Assembly: GCF_009789555.1 (NCBI RefSeq) | Contig: NZ_CP046903.1 | Location: 201,582 to 265,581 of the forward strand | Length of the DNA stretch: 64,000 bases | Reading direction: 5' to 3' | Origin: Stutzerimonas stutzeri | GTDB taxonomy: Bacteria; Pseudomonadota; Gammaproteobacteria; Pseudomonadales; Pseudomonadaceae | Part shown: piece by piece, positions 33,529-41,944 of the stretch | Layout: every line of letters begins with the position of its first letter | How positions within the stretch are numbered: the first letter of the stretch is position 1 | Translations under genes and position numbers: made by a program | Notes under the pieces: model-generated | What the model was told of the DNA's origin: nothing | What the model saw: the letters and a program-made list of their open reading frames with translations, nothing else | The model's database searches: none

Positions 33529-36003
33529 ATGCTGTCGTCGTTCGCCGCGCTCATCAACCAGACCCCCCGGCTGTCGAAGCTGATCAACGGTCTAGCCTAT
33601 GACCCGAACCTGCACCTGTTTCAATTGGCAGGCAATCGTCTCGGTTTCGCGTTCCTCTGCCAGCCGCTGGCCGGCTCCTCCGGTGACGAGGGGGCGCGCC
33701 TTAAAGCCGGCTTAACCGTGGACTGGCCTGAAGGAACCACGATTCAGTTTTCGCTGATCTGCACTGAAAACATCAACCGCATCAAAACGAGCTTCACGCG
33801 CATGCGTCAAGCATTCATGGAAGCCGGCAAGTTCGATATGAGCAAAGAGACTCTGGACTTGCTGCAGCGTGTTACCCATGCCCGTGCTGACTATCTTGCC
33901 GAGCGCACCTTGGAGCCGGTGGACAAGATCTCCGGGGTGCGTGTTCGTGAGCAGAGCTTGGTCATCTCGGTGACCATGCCGATATCCAATGCCACGCCTT
34001 CTATGACCGAAGCGACGCGAGCAAAGGATCTGTCGGACGGCCTGGGCACCTCGTTGGATAGTTGCGGCTTGGCCCCAGTGCCGCTGAGCAACGATCTGTA
34101 CAAGGAAATCTTCACCTCACTTCTCAACCAGGGACAGCATGCCAGCTGGCGGGAAGATCCACAGATCACCGCAGACGAAGACAAGCCACTCAACGAGCAG
34201 ATCCTAGACTTCAATCGCGCGGTTCAGGTCCGCCCAGACCGAATTCTGATCGGCGACGATTGCATGCTCAAAACGCTGAGCATCAAGAAGTTTCCCGACA
34301 TCATGTGGCAAGGTGAGGCATCGCAATATCTGGCCGACATCATGTCCCAGCGCGGCGGTATTCGCGGAAACTGCGTGATTACCATGACGCTCTTCTTCCC
34401 CCCTCAGCTTGAAACGAAAGACAAGCTGTCACGCGGTCGAAGCTGGGCCATCAACCAGACCCAAGGCCCGATGGCCACCTTCGTTCCGAAGATCGTCCAG
34501 AAGCGAAACGCATACGAAACACTCTTCACTGATCTCGACAAGGGCCTGCCCAACGTACAGGCCGCAATGACACTGGTGGTGTTCGGTCGAGACAAGGAAG
34601 AGCTGACGCAGGCTACCTCCAACGCAAAAAGTCATTTCTCTACGCAGAGCTTCACCTTCATGGAGGACCGTTATGTCGTCCTGCCGGTGTTCATTAACGC
34701 GCTGCCGATGTGTGCGGACCCTGACGCGATCCGGGACATGTTCCGCTACAAGACAATGAGTCTGGCTCAGGCACTGCCGCTACTGCCTATTTACGGTGAC
34801 TGGAAGGGTACCGGCACGGCCGTGGCGCCATTCATCTCGCGCAACGGGCAGCCCATATCGTTCCACCTGTTTGACTCGGACACCAACTACAACGGAACCA
34901 TCGCTGCTCAGTCAGGCTCGGGCAAATCGTTCCTGACGAACTATCTGATCACGTCCTACCTGTCGATTGGAGCGAAGGTCTGGTGTATCGACGTGGGCCG
35001 TTCCTACCTGAAAACCTGCGAGGCCTATAACGGCGACTTTGCAGAGTTCGGCCAGGATTCGAAGCTGTGCCTCAATCCTTTCGAGCTGATCGAAGATTAT
35101 TCCGAAGAAGAAGACGTGCTTGTTGGGCTCCTCGCCGCTATGGCAGCACCCACCGTGCCGCTGATCGACCGGCAGACGGCTGGCCTGAAGAAATATCTGA
35201 CTCAGGTATGGGAGATCAAAGGCAAAGCGATGATCGTCGATGACATCGCCGAGGCTCTGCTGCAGGACGAAGATCCGCGAATTAACGACATCGGACACCA
35301 ACTCTTCGCCTTTACCTCCAAGGGTCAATACGGGCGCTTCTTCAACGGCAAGAACAACCTCGACTTCCGCAACCCTTTCACCGTTCTGGAGCTGGAGGAA
35401 CTGAAAGGGCGCACCCACTTGCAGCAGGTTGTGCTGCTGCAGCTCATCTACCAGATCCAGCAGGACATGTACCTCGGTGAGCGCGACCGGCCGAAGCTGG
35501 TAATCATCGATGAGGCATGGTCATTGCTGAGCCAGGGCAACGTGGGTGAGTTCATCGAGCATGGCTATCGCCGCTTTCGTAAATATGGTGGCAGTGCCAT
35601 CGTGATCACGCAGGGTGTCAACGACCTTTATCAGAACAAGGTCGGCCAGGCTATCGCCGAAAACTCGGCTTTCACTCTGCTGCTGGGCCAGAAAGCCGAG
35701 GCCATTGACGCCATCCAGGAAAACAAGCGACTGCCGCTTGGAGACGGTGGTTTCCGCATCCTCAAGACCGTGAAGTCCTACAAGGGCCACTACTCCGAAA
35801 TTTTCATGCTCACACCGCGAGGAGCGGGTATCGCGCGGTTGACGGTGGATGAATATTCGAAGCTGTTGTACTCGACGGCTCCCGAGGATGTTCAGGCGAT
35901 CCGCAACTACACGATAGCCAATGTGCCTCAGCACGAGGCGATTCTTCGTGTGCTGCGAGATCGCGGTGTGGCCTTCAAGTCCAGCGCTTACGAGGAGGTC
36001 TGA
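33529..36003 (+). CDS. traC: TraC, secretion ATPase (VirB4 family)
   Basis: 824 residues. Walker A AAQSGSGKSF (~461-470) and Walker B LVIIDEAWSLL (~657-667), with ITQGVNDLY further on. The N-terminal half carries the TraC-type domain with the conserved GNRLGFAFLCQPL. The ATG follows GAGGAATCGCAA, 10 nt after dsbC. It energises pilus assembly from the inner face of the membrane. The last base of its stop is shared with the next ATG. Confidence 0.95.
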   Translation: MLSSFAALINQTPRLSKLINGLAYDPNLHLFQLAGNRLGFAFLCQPLAGSSGDEGARLKAGLTVDWPEGTTIQFSLICTENINRIKTSFTRMRQAFMEAGKFDMSKETLDLLQRVTHARADYLAERTLEPVDKISGVRVREQSLVISVTMPISNATPSMTEATRAKDLSDGLGTSLDSCGLAPVPLSNDLYKEIFTSLLNQGQHASWREDPQITADEDKPLNEQILDFNRAVQVRPDRILIGDDCMLKTLSIKKFPDIMWQGEASQYLADIMSQRGGIRGNCVITMTLFFPPQLETKDKLSRGRSWAINQTQGPMATFVPKIVQKRNAYETLFTDLDKGLPNVQAAMTLVVFGRDKEELTQATSNAKSHFSTQSFTFMEDRYVVLPVFINALPMCADPDAIRDMFRYKTMSLAQALPLLPIYGDWKGTGTAVAPFISRNGQPISFHLFDSDTNYNGTIAAQSGSGKSFLTNYLITSYLSIGAKVWCIDVGRSYLKTCEAYNGDFAEFGQDSKLCLNPFELIEDYSEEEDVLVGLLAAMAAPTVPLIDRQTAGLKKYLTQVWEIKGKAMIVDDIAEALLQDEDPRINDIGHQLFAFTSKGQYGRFFNGKNNLDFRNPFTVLELEELKGRTHLQQVVLLQLIYQIQQDMYLGERDRPKLVIIDEAWSLLSQGNVGEFIEHGYRRFRKYGGSAIVITQGVNDLYQNKVGQAIAENSAFTLLLGQKAEAIDAIQENKRLPLGDGGFRILKTVKSYKGHYSEIFMLTPRGAGIARLTVDEYSKLLYSTAPEDVQAIRNYTIANVPQHEAILRVLRDRGVAFKSSAYEEV

Positions 36004-36581
36004 TGGGCCTTCTACGGTTTGACCCGGAACAGGCGGTTGTGCGAGCCGAGGCCCGCGTCGCGGCGAAAAAGCTTCGCGGTGCGCGGCCGATGCCAAGCGC
36101 ACGATTCCTGATCAAGGGAAGCGTACTGTCCTTGGTTGTGGCCGGAATGATCGTTGGCCTCGCACATCGTTACAGCATCGCCATCGCACCGCAGGAATAC
36201 CTGTGCCTACCGCCATATCGGATCTGGATCATCGACAAAGGCGACCGCGAGCCTGTGAGGGGCGGCATTTACGCCTTTCATTCGGTGGGCCTCGGTCCGA
36301 TCTTTCAAGACGGAACGAAGATCGTAAAGGTGCTCGAAGGTATGCCCGGCGACACCGTGAAAGTGGAACTAGAGCAGACCACGATCAATGACCAGGTGGT
36401 CGGGGAGGGACTTGCCGTAGCCACCGAGAAGGGGATCGATCCGCAGCGATACGTGCGCGAGGGGGTGATCGCCCAGGACCGTTACTGGTTCTTCGGCAAG
36501 ACCAATGACTCTTTCGACTCTCGCTATTGGGGATCGGTCAAGGGTGAACAGATTGTGGGAAGGGCATACCCGATATGGTGA
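36003..36581 (+). CDS. trhF: TrhF-like S26 signal peptidase
   Basis: 192 residues. A basic N-region is followed by one membrane helix (~38-54), then the catalytic part. The general base is seen in TKIVKVLEGMPGD: Lys109 lies 8 residues before Asp117, as in leader peptidase. The nucleophile position, normally Ser, is in QEYLCLPPY, where the candidate is Cys68. Cys may be the rule for this conjugative branch or a change that affects activity. It probably processes TraA pilin; the gene lies between traC and traW as trhF does in SXT-like elements. Confidence 0.8.
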   Translation: MGLLRFDPEQAVVRAEARVAAKKLRGARPMPSARFLIKGSVLSLVVAGMIVGLAHRYSIAIAPQEYLCLPPYRIWIIDKGDREPVRGGIYAFHSVGLGPIFQDGTKIVKVLEGMPGDTVKVELEQTTINDQVVGEGLAVATEKGIDPQRYVREGVIAQDRYWFFGKTNDSFDSRYWGSVKGEQIVGRAYPIW

Positions 36582-37780
36582 AGCACCTCGTTGGCGTGGC
36601 CATAGCGCTTGCGCTCTCTACCTCAGCAGTGGCCGGTGACCTTGGCATCAAGCCAATCGATATCAGCACGATGGACCCGCAAATACTGGAACAGGCCCGG
36701 CAGGCTGTCAGCGATGGGGAGAGTGCTCGCCAGCAGATCCCCGAGACAGAAACGCAATGGATTGAGCGGCTTGCTTCGCAAAGCCCCGTGCAGCCTGAGC
36801 AGCTGCAGGGTGCCGGTAACTCCGAGCAGCCCAGCAAGAAACATCCGCTGGGTGAAGGCGTGCGCACGCTGATCTTTGTTTCCTGGTCGCTAGGCGCCAC
36901 GGCCATCAAGGACATCTTGACCAGCTACGATGGACGCCCTGCAACAGGCATCGTCTTCCGGGGCATCCCTGAAGGCATGAAGATGGTCGATGCAGTCACC
37001 AAGATGCACATGCTCACGCAGGAAACGCAGAGCCAGGTTAGCGTGCTGCTGGACCCGCTCGCGTTCCAGCGACATGGCATCGAAACCGTGCCGGCTATCG
37101 TCCTGGAAGGTGAGAGCGACGAGCTGCTGGTGAAGGCCTCAGGGATCTCTTCGACTCGCCTGGTCGATCAGGCGCTGTCGGAATCGGGCGAGAAGGGGCG
37201 CGACCTCGGTGTGTATGGACCAACCAGCGAAATCATTGAGCCTGATTTCCTGCAGGTGGCCAAGGCACGCATCGAAGCGCTGGACATGGAGGCCATGAAG
37301 AAGCGCGCTGTCGATCGTTTCTGGCATACCCAGACCGGCACACCACTCCCGCCCGTTACTACGCCCGCAACACGGTTCGTGGACCCCAGCGTCATCATTC
37401 CTGCTGACCTCAAGGACGCAAACGGCAACGTGGTGCAGAAAGCGGGGCGAATAAATCCGCTGGAAATGATGCCGTTCAATCAGAAACTCGTTGTGATCGA
37501 TCCCACGCAAGCTTGGCAGGTTCGGCTTGCCCAGCGGGAATACGAGGCGCATGGCGATGAGCTGTTTGTGACGGTGATGGCGACACAAATACCGCCTTCC
37601 TCTGGCTGGGATCTTTTCCAGACTGTGGAGGACGCGATCAATGGCCCCTTGTACCTGCTGCCGGGTGACATGGCGCAGCGCTTCCAAATCCTGCGAGCAC
37701 CATCGGTCGTGACGGCCGAGGGACTAATGTTCGCGGTGCGCGAGTACACCCGAGATGAGCTTGAAGGAGCAGAAAAGTGA
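36575..37780 (+). CDS. traW: TraW with an N-terminal TrbC domain
   Basis: 401 residues, about twice F TraW. After a signal peptide (ending TSAVAGD), residues ~95-200 match F-type TrbC (LIFVSWSLGATAIKDIL, then VSVLLDPLAFQRHGI). Residues ~205-390 match TraW (FVDPSVIIPADLKDANG, then PLEMMPFNQKLVVIDP). In F the two are separate genes, but fused forms are known in IncH and SXT-like systems. Both are periplasmic pilus-assembly proteins that bind TraU. It overlaps trhF by 7 nt and traU by a few bases. Confidence 0.92.
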   Translation: MVKHLVGVAIALALSTSAVAGDLGIKPIDISTMDPQILEQARQAVSDGESARQQIPETETQWIERLASQSPVQPEQLQGAGNSEQPSKKHPLGEGVRTLIFVSWSLGATAIKDILTSYDGRPATGIVFRGIPEGMKMVDAVTKMHMLTQETQSQVSVLLDPLAFQRHGIETVPAIVLEGESDELLVKASGISSTRLVDQALSESGEKGRDLGVYGPTSEIIEPDFLQVAKARIEALDMEAMKKRAVDRFWHTQTGTPLPPVTTPATRFVDPSVIIPADLKDANGNVVQKAGRINPLEMMPFNQKLVVIDPTQAWQVRLAQREYEAHGDELFVTVMATQIPPSSGWDLFQTVEDAINGPLYLLPGDMAQRFQILRAPSVVTAEGLMFAVREYTRDELEGAEK

Positions 37781-38823
37781 TGAGGCGGATCAAACGGTTC
37801 CTGCCGGCAATAGCGGCGTGCTTGTTGGTGATCTTCTCCCTACCAGGGACAGCATCAGCTGCTGATGCGATGTGTGAGGACTCTGGCATTTTCGGGCCAA
37901 AGCTGTTCACTGATATTTGCTGGGCGTGCCTGTTTCCCATCAAGGTTTCCGGTGTGCAGATCACCCCCGGCACAGCTCCGGCGAAAGCCTCGAAGCAGGT
38001 GTTCTGCGTCTGCCAAGAAGGCACATCGGGCATCTACAAGCCGGGCATCATCACAGCAATGTGGGAGCCAGCGCGCATCGTTGAGAATGTCCGTAAGCCC
38101 GGCTGCTCGCCCACTCTCGGTGGAGTCACCCTGCCACTTGGCTCCAAGCGTTCCTATGGCCGGCTGGTACAGGACCATGCAAAGCGCGATGACATGGAAG
38201 ACGGGTCTTTCTACCAGACTCACTACTACGCCTTCCCCTTGCTGCAGATCCTCGACCTGTACACGCCGACCAAGTGCAATCCTGATGGCTATCTGGACGT
38301 GGACATCATTTCCTTCACCGAAATTGACCCAACCTGGGGGAACGCAACGCTAGCTTTCTTCCAGCATCCTGAATCTGCAGCGGTGGCCAACCCGGTGGCA
38401 CGCGCGGCATGTGCCGTCGAGTCTGGCGCCCTGGCCGCTGGCAAGGAGCCCCTGGAGTCGATGTGGTGGTGCTCCGGCACCTGGGGCGGGATATATCCGC
38501 TGACGGGCCATGTATCAGCGCAGGACTTCAATCGCACCTCTGCATTGATCAGTGCCCGCTTGCTGAGCCAGCAGCACCGTCGCGGACTGGCCAGAAGAAC
38601 GATGGGTGACGAAAACGTCTGCACGGCTGGCATTTACCCAACCATTCCGAAATCCCAGTACAAGTTCGCACAGTTCTGGCCCAAAGCGATGACGCAGGAG
38701 GGGATGTGGATCGGTGAGCACCCCTACCACTGGGACGGCGGCACGAATCGACACATTCCCGGCACCCTCAACGACAGCATGTACATGATCTGGCGATGGA
38801 CAGATTGCTGCTCAAAACTGTAG
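37777..38823 (+). CDS. traU: TraU, pilus assembly / DNA transfer protein
   Basis: 348 residues. Signal peptide ends at GTASAAD. Cys-rich periplasmic protein with the family blocks CWACLFPIKVSG, FCVCQEG and WWCSGTWGGIYPL, ending MIWRWTDCCSKL. The GTG at 37777 is 7 nt after GGAG; the ATG at 37780 is an equal candidate and would share the traW stop. With TraW/TrbC it links pilus assembly to DNA passage. Confidence 0.94.
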   Translation: MMRRIKRFLPAIAACLLVIFSLPGTASAADAMCEDSGIFGPKLFTDICWACLFPIKVSGVQITPGTAPAKASKQVFCVCQEGTSGIYKPGIITAMWEPARIVENVRKPGCSPTLGGVTLPLGSKRSYGRLVQDHAKRDDMEDGSFYQTHYYAFPLLQILDLYTPTKCNPDGYLDVDIISFTEIDPTWGNATLAFFQHPESAAVANPVARAACAVESGALAAGKEPLESMWWCSGTWGGIYPLTGHVSAQDFNRTSALISARLLSQQHRRGLARRTMGDENVCTAGIYPTIPKSQYKFAQFWPKAMTQEGMWIGEHPYHWDGGTNRHIPGTLNDSMYMIWRWTDCCSKL

Positions 38824-38837
38824 TGAAGCGCTAACAA

Positions 38838-39512
38838 ATGACTGACTTTCTCTCTCTCTATCTCCCGCCAACCATCGCGATGGTCATCCTGGCAGGCTTT
38901 CTTCACGTTCGTCTCATGGAGACGCCTGCATACCGGGGCTGGTGGGGCGAATACAAGGTCAACCTGATGCTGCGGCTGTGCTTGAGCGGCGAATACACCG
39001 TGTTCGCTAACGGCATCTACCGGGGAAAAAACAAGGGTGAAAGTACCCAGATCGATCATGTGGTGGTTTCCCGCTACGGGATTTTCGTTCTGGAAACCAA
39101 GGCCTACAAGGGCAAGATCGTCTACGACCCCCTGCAGCCAGAGCAGTGGCTGCAGATCGTTGGGCGGCGCAAATACAGGATGCAAAGCCCTTTGCTACAG
39201 AACTATGCCCACGTCAAAGCTGTTCAGCAGGTTGCAGGAGTCCACAGCACGAAAATCTTCAGCTACGCGGTCATGGCGGGAAGTGCAGACTTTCCAAATG
39301 GCAAGCCTGAGCGCGTCTATGGCATCTGGGAAGCGGTGCGCAAGATCCAGAGCTACAAAACACCTATCTTCTCCAGGCGGCACACGGACGATATCTGCGC
39401 GTCATTGCGCCGTAGGCGCATCAGAGGGGGGTATTGGGCCGGCAAACGTCATGTTGAACGGCTACAGGCCCAGACGAAAGGAGGCAGGAAGGATGCGGAT
39501 CAGGGGTTGTAG
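38838..39512 (+). CDS. NERD-domain nuclease-like membrane protein
   Basis: 224 residues. N-terminal membrane helix (~8-25), then a NERD domain: WWGEYKVNLML, then STQIDHVVVSRYGIFVLETK (~70-90), the restriction-endonuclease-like core with Asp and Glu-x-Lys. A basic tail ends it. NERD proteins are predicted nucleases; some plasmid copies are known beside transfer genes. It is the last gene of the dsbC-traU operon, with an overlapping convergent gene behind. It could act on DNA in the transfer channel or on competing DNA; not shown. Confidence 0.8.
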   Translation: MTDFLSLYLPPTIAMVILAGFLHVRLMETPAYRGWWGEYKVNLMLRLCLSGEYTVFANGIYRGKNKGESTQIDHVVVSRYGIFVLETKAYKGKIVYDPLQPEQWLQIVGRRKYRMQSPLLQNYAHVKAVQQVAGVHSTKIFSYAVMAGSADFPNGKPERVYGIWEAVRKIQSYKTPIFSRRHTDDICASLRRRRIRGGYWAGKRHVERLQAQTKGGRKDADQGL

Positions 39513-39787
39513 TAGAGGTAGATTCCGATGGGAATGCCAGCAATAGAGCCCAGCAGCATGCCAATGCCTATCGCAGCGAAGAGCTGACTGTCCAAGAGCG
39601 GTACTCGTACCGCATGGTTACCCATATCAACCACGTCTAGCTCGAAGTCCTCCAGCGCATCAACCTCTTGCGGCCCAAGGGCCGCAAGTGCTTTCCCCTC
39701 ATTTGCCGGGTTGGTGGGATCGTCGTTCCGCTCCCGTCGAGTCCTTCCCCGCCTCACCGGGACCGCATTACCAGCATCAGATGACAT
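39500..39787 (-). CDS. Small tail-anchored membrane protein, 95 aa
   Basis: An N-terminal soluble part rich in Arg, Asp and Glu is followed by one C-terminal helix (LFAAIGIGMLLGSIAGIPIGIYLYY), so it is probably tail-anchored. It runs towards the NERD gene and overlaps its end by 13 nt. It lies downstream of the AcaB-like gene on the same strand, 72 nt away, and may share its transcript. No family recognised. Confidence 0.6.
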   Translation of the reverse strand: MSSDAGNAVPVRRGRTRRERNDDPTNPANEGKALAALGPQEVDALEDFELDVVDMGNHAVRVPLLDSQLFAAIGIGMLLGSIAGIPIGIYLYYNP

Positions 39788-39858
39788 GTTTCGGAGCCCT
39801 CAAATGATTCGCCCTGCATAAAGCAGGGCGATGTCGGTACGCGTGAATCAGCGTTGCA

Positions 39859-40533
39859 CTACGCAACGGCTTCCGCCTTGGTTTCAACCGCTTCTTCAAC
39901 CGCCGTGTCGGGCAATTCGCTGGGTGCGTCTGTGATCTCGTGTTTCTGCTCTTCCACGGCGATCTCAGCGAGCACTTCCTGGTCTTCCTGATCGTAGGCG
40001 CTCTTTTTCGCTGCCTGGCTGAGCTTGTAGATGTTGACGAACAGGCCCTTGAGCTGGCGAGACTTGAGCTGGCGGAACTGATTCGCCTCGTCCGTTTCCA
40101 TGATGCCCATCAGCCAGACGGTATCTACCAGGATGATGAGGTTGTCGAACGCCAGCAGCAGATCCACGGCACGCTTGAGTTCAGGCGTAGTGATCTCGAC
40201 CTGCGTCGAGCGCGGATTGTTGTGCTCAGCGCGATCAGTGATCCGCTGGGCCTTGAGCACGGCTTCGAGGCGGGCCGAGTCGTCCTTAATTTCTTTCTCG
40301 AAGTCGGCAAACAGTTTGTTCAGCGCCTTGGTAGCAGCTTTGTGCTGCTTGGTGCTCATGTTCAGCCGTGCGAGGCGCTTGCGCGAAATCACGTCAAGCG
40401 TGAAGAGAGCAAGGGAGACGTTGTTGAGCCAGGTGCCGATGTAGTTCTTGGCTTCCTGAGTCTTGAAGGTGATCGTCTGCCGCATGATTGCAGTCGAGTA
40501 CGGTGCGCGCTTGGCTATAGGGGTAAGGGCCAT
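39859..40533 (-). CDS. DUF1845 / AcaB-like protein (putative transfer regulator)
   Basis: 224 residues. Features shared with the DUF1845 / TIGR03761 (PFL_4669) family: RQTITFKTQEAKNYIG near the start, a long helical middle, and VDLLLAFDNLIILVDTVWLMG with a following helix ending LFVNIYKLSQ (compare LLTAFDDLARKLVLAHHTAM as I recall it from the family). AcaB of IncC plasmids belongs to this family and regulates transfer. The C-terminal 50 residues are acidic. GGAG lies 8 nt before the ATG. The gene has its own activator-type site h, so it belongs to the transfer regulon and may feed back on it. The family call is from memory of motifs. Confidence 0.6.
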   Translation of the reverse strand: MALTPIAKRAPYSTAIMRQTITFKTQEAKNYIGTWLNNVSLALFTLDVISRKRLARLNMSTKQHKAATKALNKLFADFEKEIKDDSARLEAVLKAQRITDRAEHNNPRSTQVEITTPELKRAVDLLLAFDNLIILVDTVWLMGIMETDEANQFRQLKSRQLKGLFVNIYKLSQAAKKSAYDQEDQEVLAEIAVEEQKHEITDAPSELPDTAVEEAVETKAEAVA

Positions 40534-40565
40534 TGGAAAAACTCCGTGATGTTGGTGGCGACACC

Positions 40566-40617
40566 ATTTCACCAAACCGCGCAGCACAAAAAACGTCCAA
40601 TCTGACAACAATGTGGT
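40566..40617 (-). promoter_or_regulatory. Activator-type promoter, site h (AcaB-like gene)
   Basis: On the minus strand ACCAC-ATT-GTTGT with tail CAGATTGGA (plus 40596-40617) and -10-like TGAAAT (40566-40571), 25 nt after the motif. The start codon is 63 nt after the motif. Confidence 0.6.
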
Positions 40618-40731
40618 AAGCAAAAGGCTTCGTCGGGATACCGCACGTATCGGGTTGACGAAACGCGCTCGACAGCTTCAAAATTCAGCCAAGCACTCAT
40701 GTTCTCCGTAGTGCTTGCGAAACATCAGCCT

Positions 40732-40912
40732 CATCCCCGCGCCTCAGCGCAATGAATCTTCGTCAGGTGCATGTTGCACTCGACAAGAGCCTGAACCGAT
40801 CTTCGGCCAGGCAGCCCAGCATCATCATGTGAGCTGGGTACAGCCAAATCGGGGCTTCATCCGATCTAACCAACGGCAAACAGAAAGAGCGTCCCACTAG
40901 GGGCTTTTTTTG
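40732..40912 (+). ncRNA. Duplicated structured RNA, copy 2
   Basis: Same helices as copy 1 (2299-2504): GCGC-ctca-GCGC; CTT-c-GTC ... GAC-AAG around GTGCA-tgt-TGCAC; GCCTG-aa-CCGA-tct-TCGG-c-CAGGC; GCCCAGC ... GCTGGGT (longer here); ATCGG ... CCGAT; then the terminator AGC-gt-CCC-acta-GGG-GCT with TTTTTT. The apical parts are conserved in sequence while several stem pairs differ in a compensatory way. The promoter is less clear than for copy 1. Leader L10 and a membrane-protein gene follow. Confidence 0.6.
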
Positions 40913-40921
40913 CGTGCCATA

Positions 40922-40989
40922 ACAACCCGCAGCGGGGAAAACTCCCTGCGGGGGTTTCTCCGTCTGCAGCAAGCAAACGGAGAAATGAA
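40922..40989 (+). promoter_or_regulatory. Two-hairpin translational leader L10
   Basis: The first hairpin is CCCGC-a-GCGGGG ... CTCCC-tGCGGGGG. Then TTTCTCCGT (40955-40963) and ACGGAGAAA (40977-40985) form a perfect 9-bp stem burying the ribosome binding site 4 nt before the ATG. It is the clearest anti-SD stem of the set. Confidence 0.75.
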
Positions 40990-41310
40990 ATGGAAAATCT
41001 GAAGGTCAAAGTCATCCTGGGATATAGCGTCCTCGCTACCTTTCTGGGAATGATCTATCAGCCGGAAGTGGTACGTGCGCTGATGCCTCTCGCGCTTTGT
41101 GTCGTGCTTGCAGCGTTCGCGATGTACGCACCAGACATAATTCGAGCCGTCACCACCAACCTCAAGTCCCGCCGAAGCTACACCATGGCGAGCAAGACGT
41201 TTCGCGTTAAGTGCACCACCCCGGTGCCTGCACGCGTGACAGCCATCCCAAGTATCGATTACGACAACTACATCATTCCCACCTATCTGCGCTGCCAGGA
41301 GGTGAAATGA
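40990..41310 (+). CDS. Membrane protein, 106 aa
   Basis: Two hydrophobic segments (VKVILGYSVLATFLGMIY and VRALMPLALCVVLAAFAMYA), then a basic soluble tail (SRRSYTMASKTFRVK). Behind leader L10 and the structured RNA, as the 44-aa membrane peptide at 2580 is behind their first copies. Its stop shares a base with the next start. No family recognised. Confidence 0.65.
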   Translation: MENLKVKVILGYSVLATFLGMIYQPEVVRALMPLALCVVLAAFAMYAPDIIRAVTTNLKSRRSYTMASKTFRVKCTTPVPARVTAIPSIDYDNYIIPTYLRCQEVK

Positions 41311-41894
41311 TGATTCGCGTCGATTTCGATAAGCCAACCTACCTGCGGGCCAGTCTGGGCCTCGCAATACTGTCACCCCGTTCTCAGCACCTCCTTCCGG
41401 GAGCTGATGACGAGGTTGCGGAGCCAACCTTGGAACCTGTCGTCATCAACCGTCTTTTCAACGGAAGAGCACAGGTCAACACCGATGTTCAATCTGAAGA
41501 AATTCGAGGGGAGTTGATCCCCTTCAAGCCCGACGACTCCGATGATCAGGAAATCCAGTCATCTGAGAAGGGCGTTGAGTTGAGCTTCGGTGGCATCGCG
41601 GGCAAGTCAGTTACCGGCCTGTATGGCGGTAGCGGACACGCCCCTTACCGCTTCAACAAGAAAAATGGACCCTCATTTTTCTTGCGAGTCGGTGAGCACC
41701 TGATCTGGGGTGTTGAGCTGGCCCCTGAAATTCGTCGCTCCGGCGCGGAAAAGGGGGTTAGCACAATCAGCGTCACCTTCATGGGTAAAGAAGCAGTAAC
41801 GGTGCTCAGGAAGGCGAATATCAAAAACGGACAACTCGAAGACGAGTGGGTACCCACCCATAAGAACCTTTGGGAGGTGAGAAAACTGTCTTGA
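41310..41894 (+). CDS. Hypothetical protein, 194 aa
   Basis: MIRVDFDKPTYLRASLGLA; soluble, acidic centre (FKPDDSDDQEIQ), then GIAGKSVTGLYGGSG and a beta-rich C-terminal part. AGGAGG is 7 nt before this ATG and 4 nt before the in-frame ATG at 41307, so 41310 is preferred. Translationally coupled to the membrane protein before it. No family recognised. Confidence 0.65.
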   Translation: MIRVDFDKPTYLRASLGLAILSPRSQHLLPGADDEVAEPTLEPVVINRLFNGRAQVNTDVQSEEIRGELIPFKPDDSDDQEIQSSEKGVELSFGGIAGKSVTGLYGGSGHAPYRFNKKNGPSFFLRVGEHLIWGVELAPEIRRSGAEKGVSTISVTFMGKEAVTVLRKANIKNGQLEDEWVPTHKNLWEVRKLS

Positions 41895-41944
41895 ACCCAG
41901 CGCCCGGCCGTAACAGGCCGGGTTCCTTACGATTGGAGGTCGTC
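41893..41944 (+). promoter_or_regulatory. Leader hairpins before the primase gene (variant L11)
   Basis: CCCGGCC-gtaaca-GGCCGGG without a T-run, then ACGA-ttGGAGG-TCGT, which places the ribosome binding site in a small loop. The same two-hairpin idea as the other leaders but with other sequences. Confidence 0.4.
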
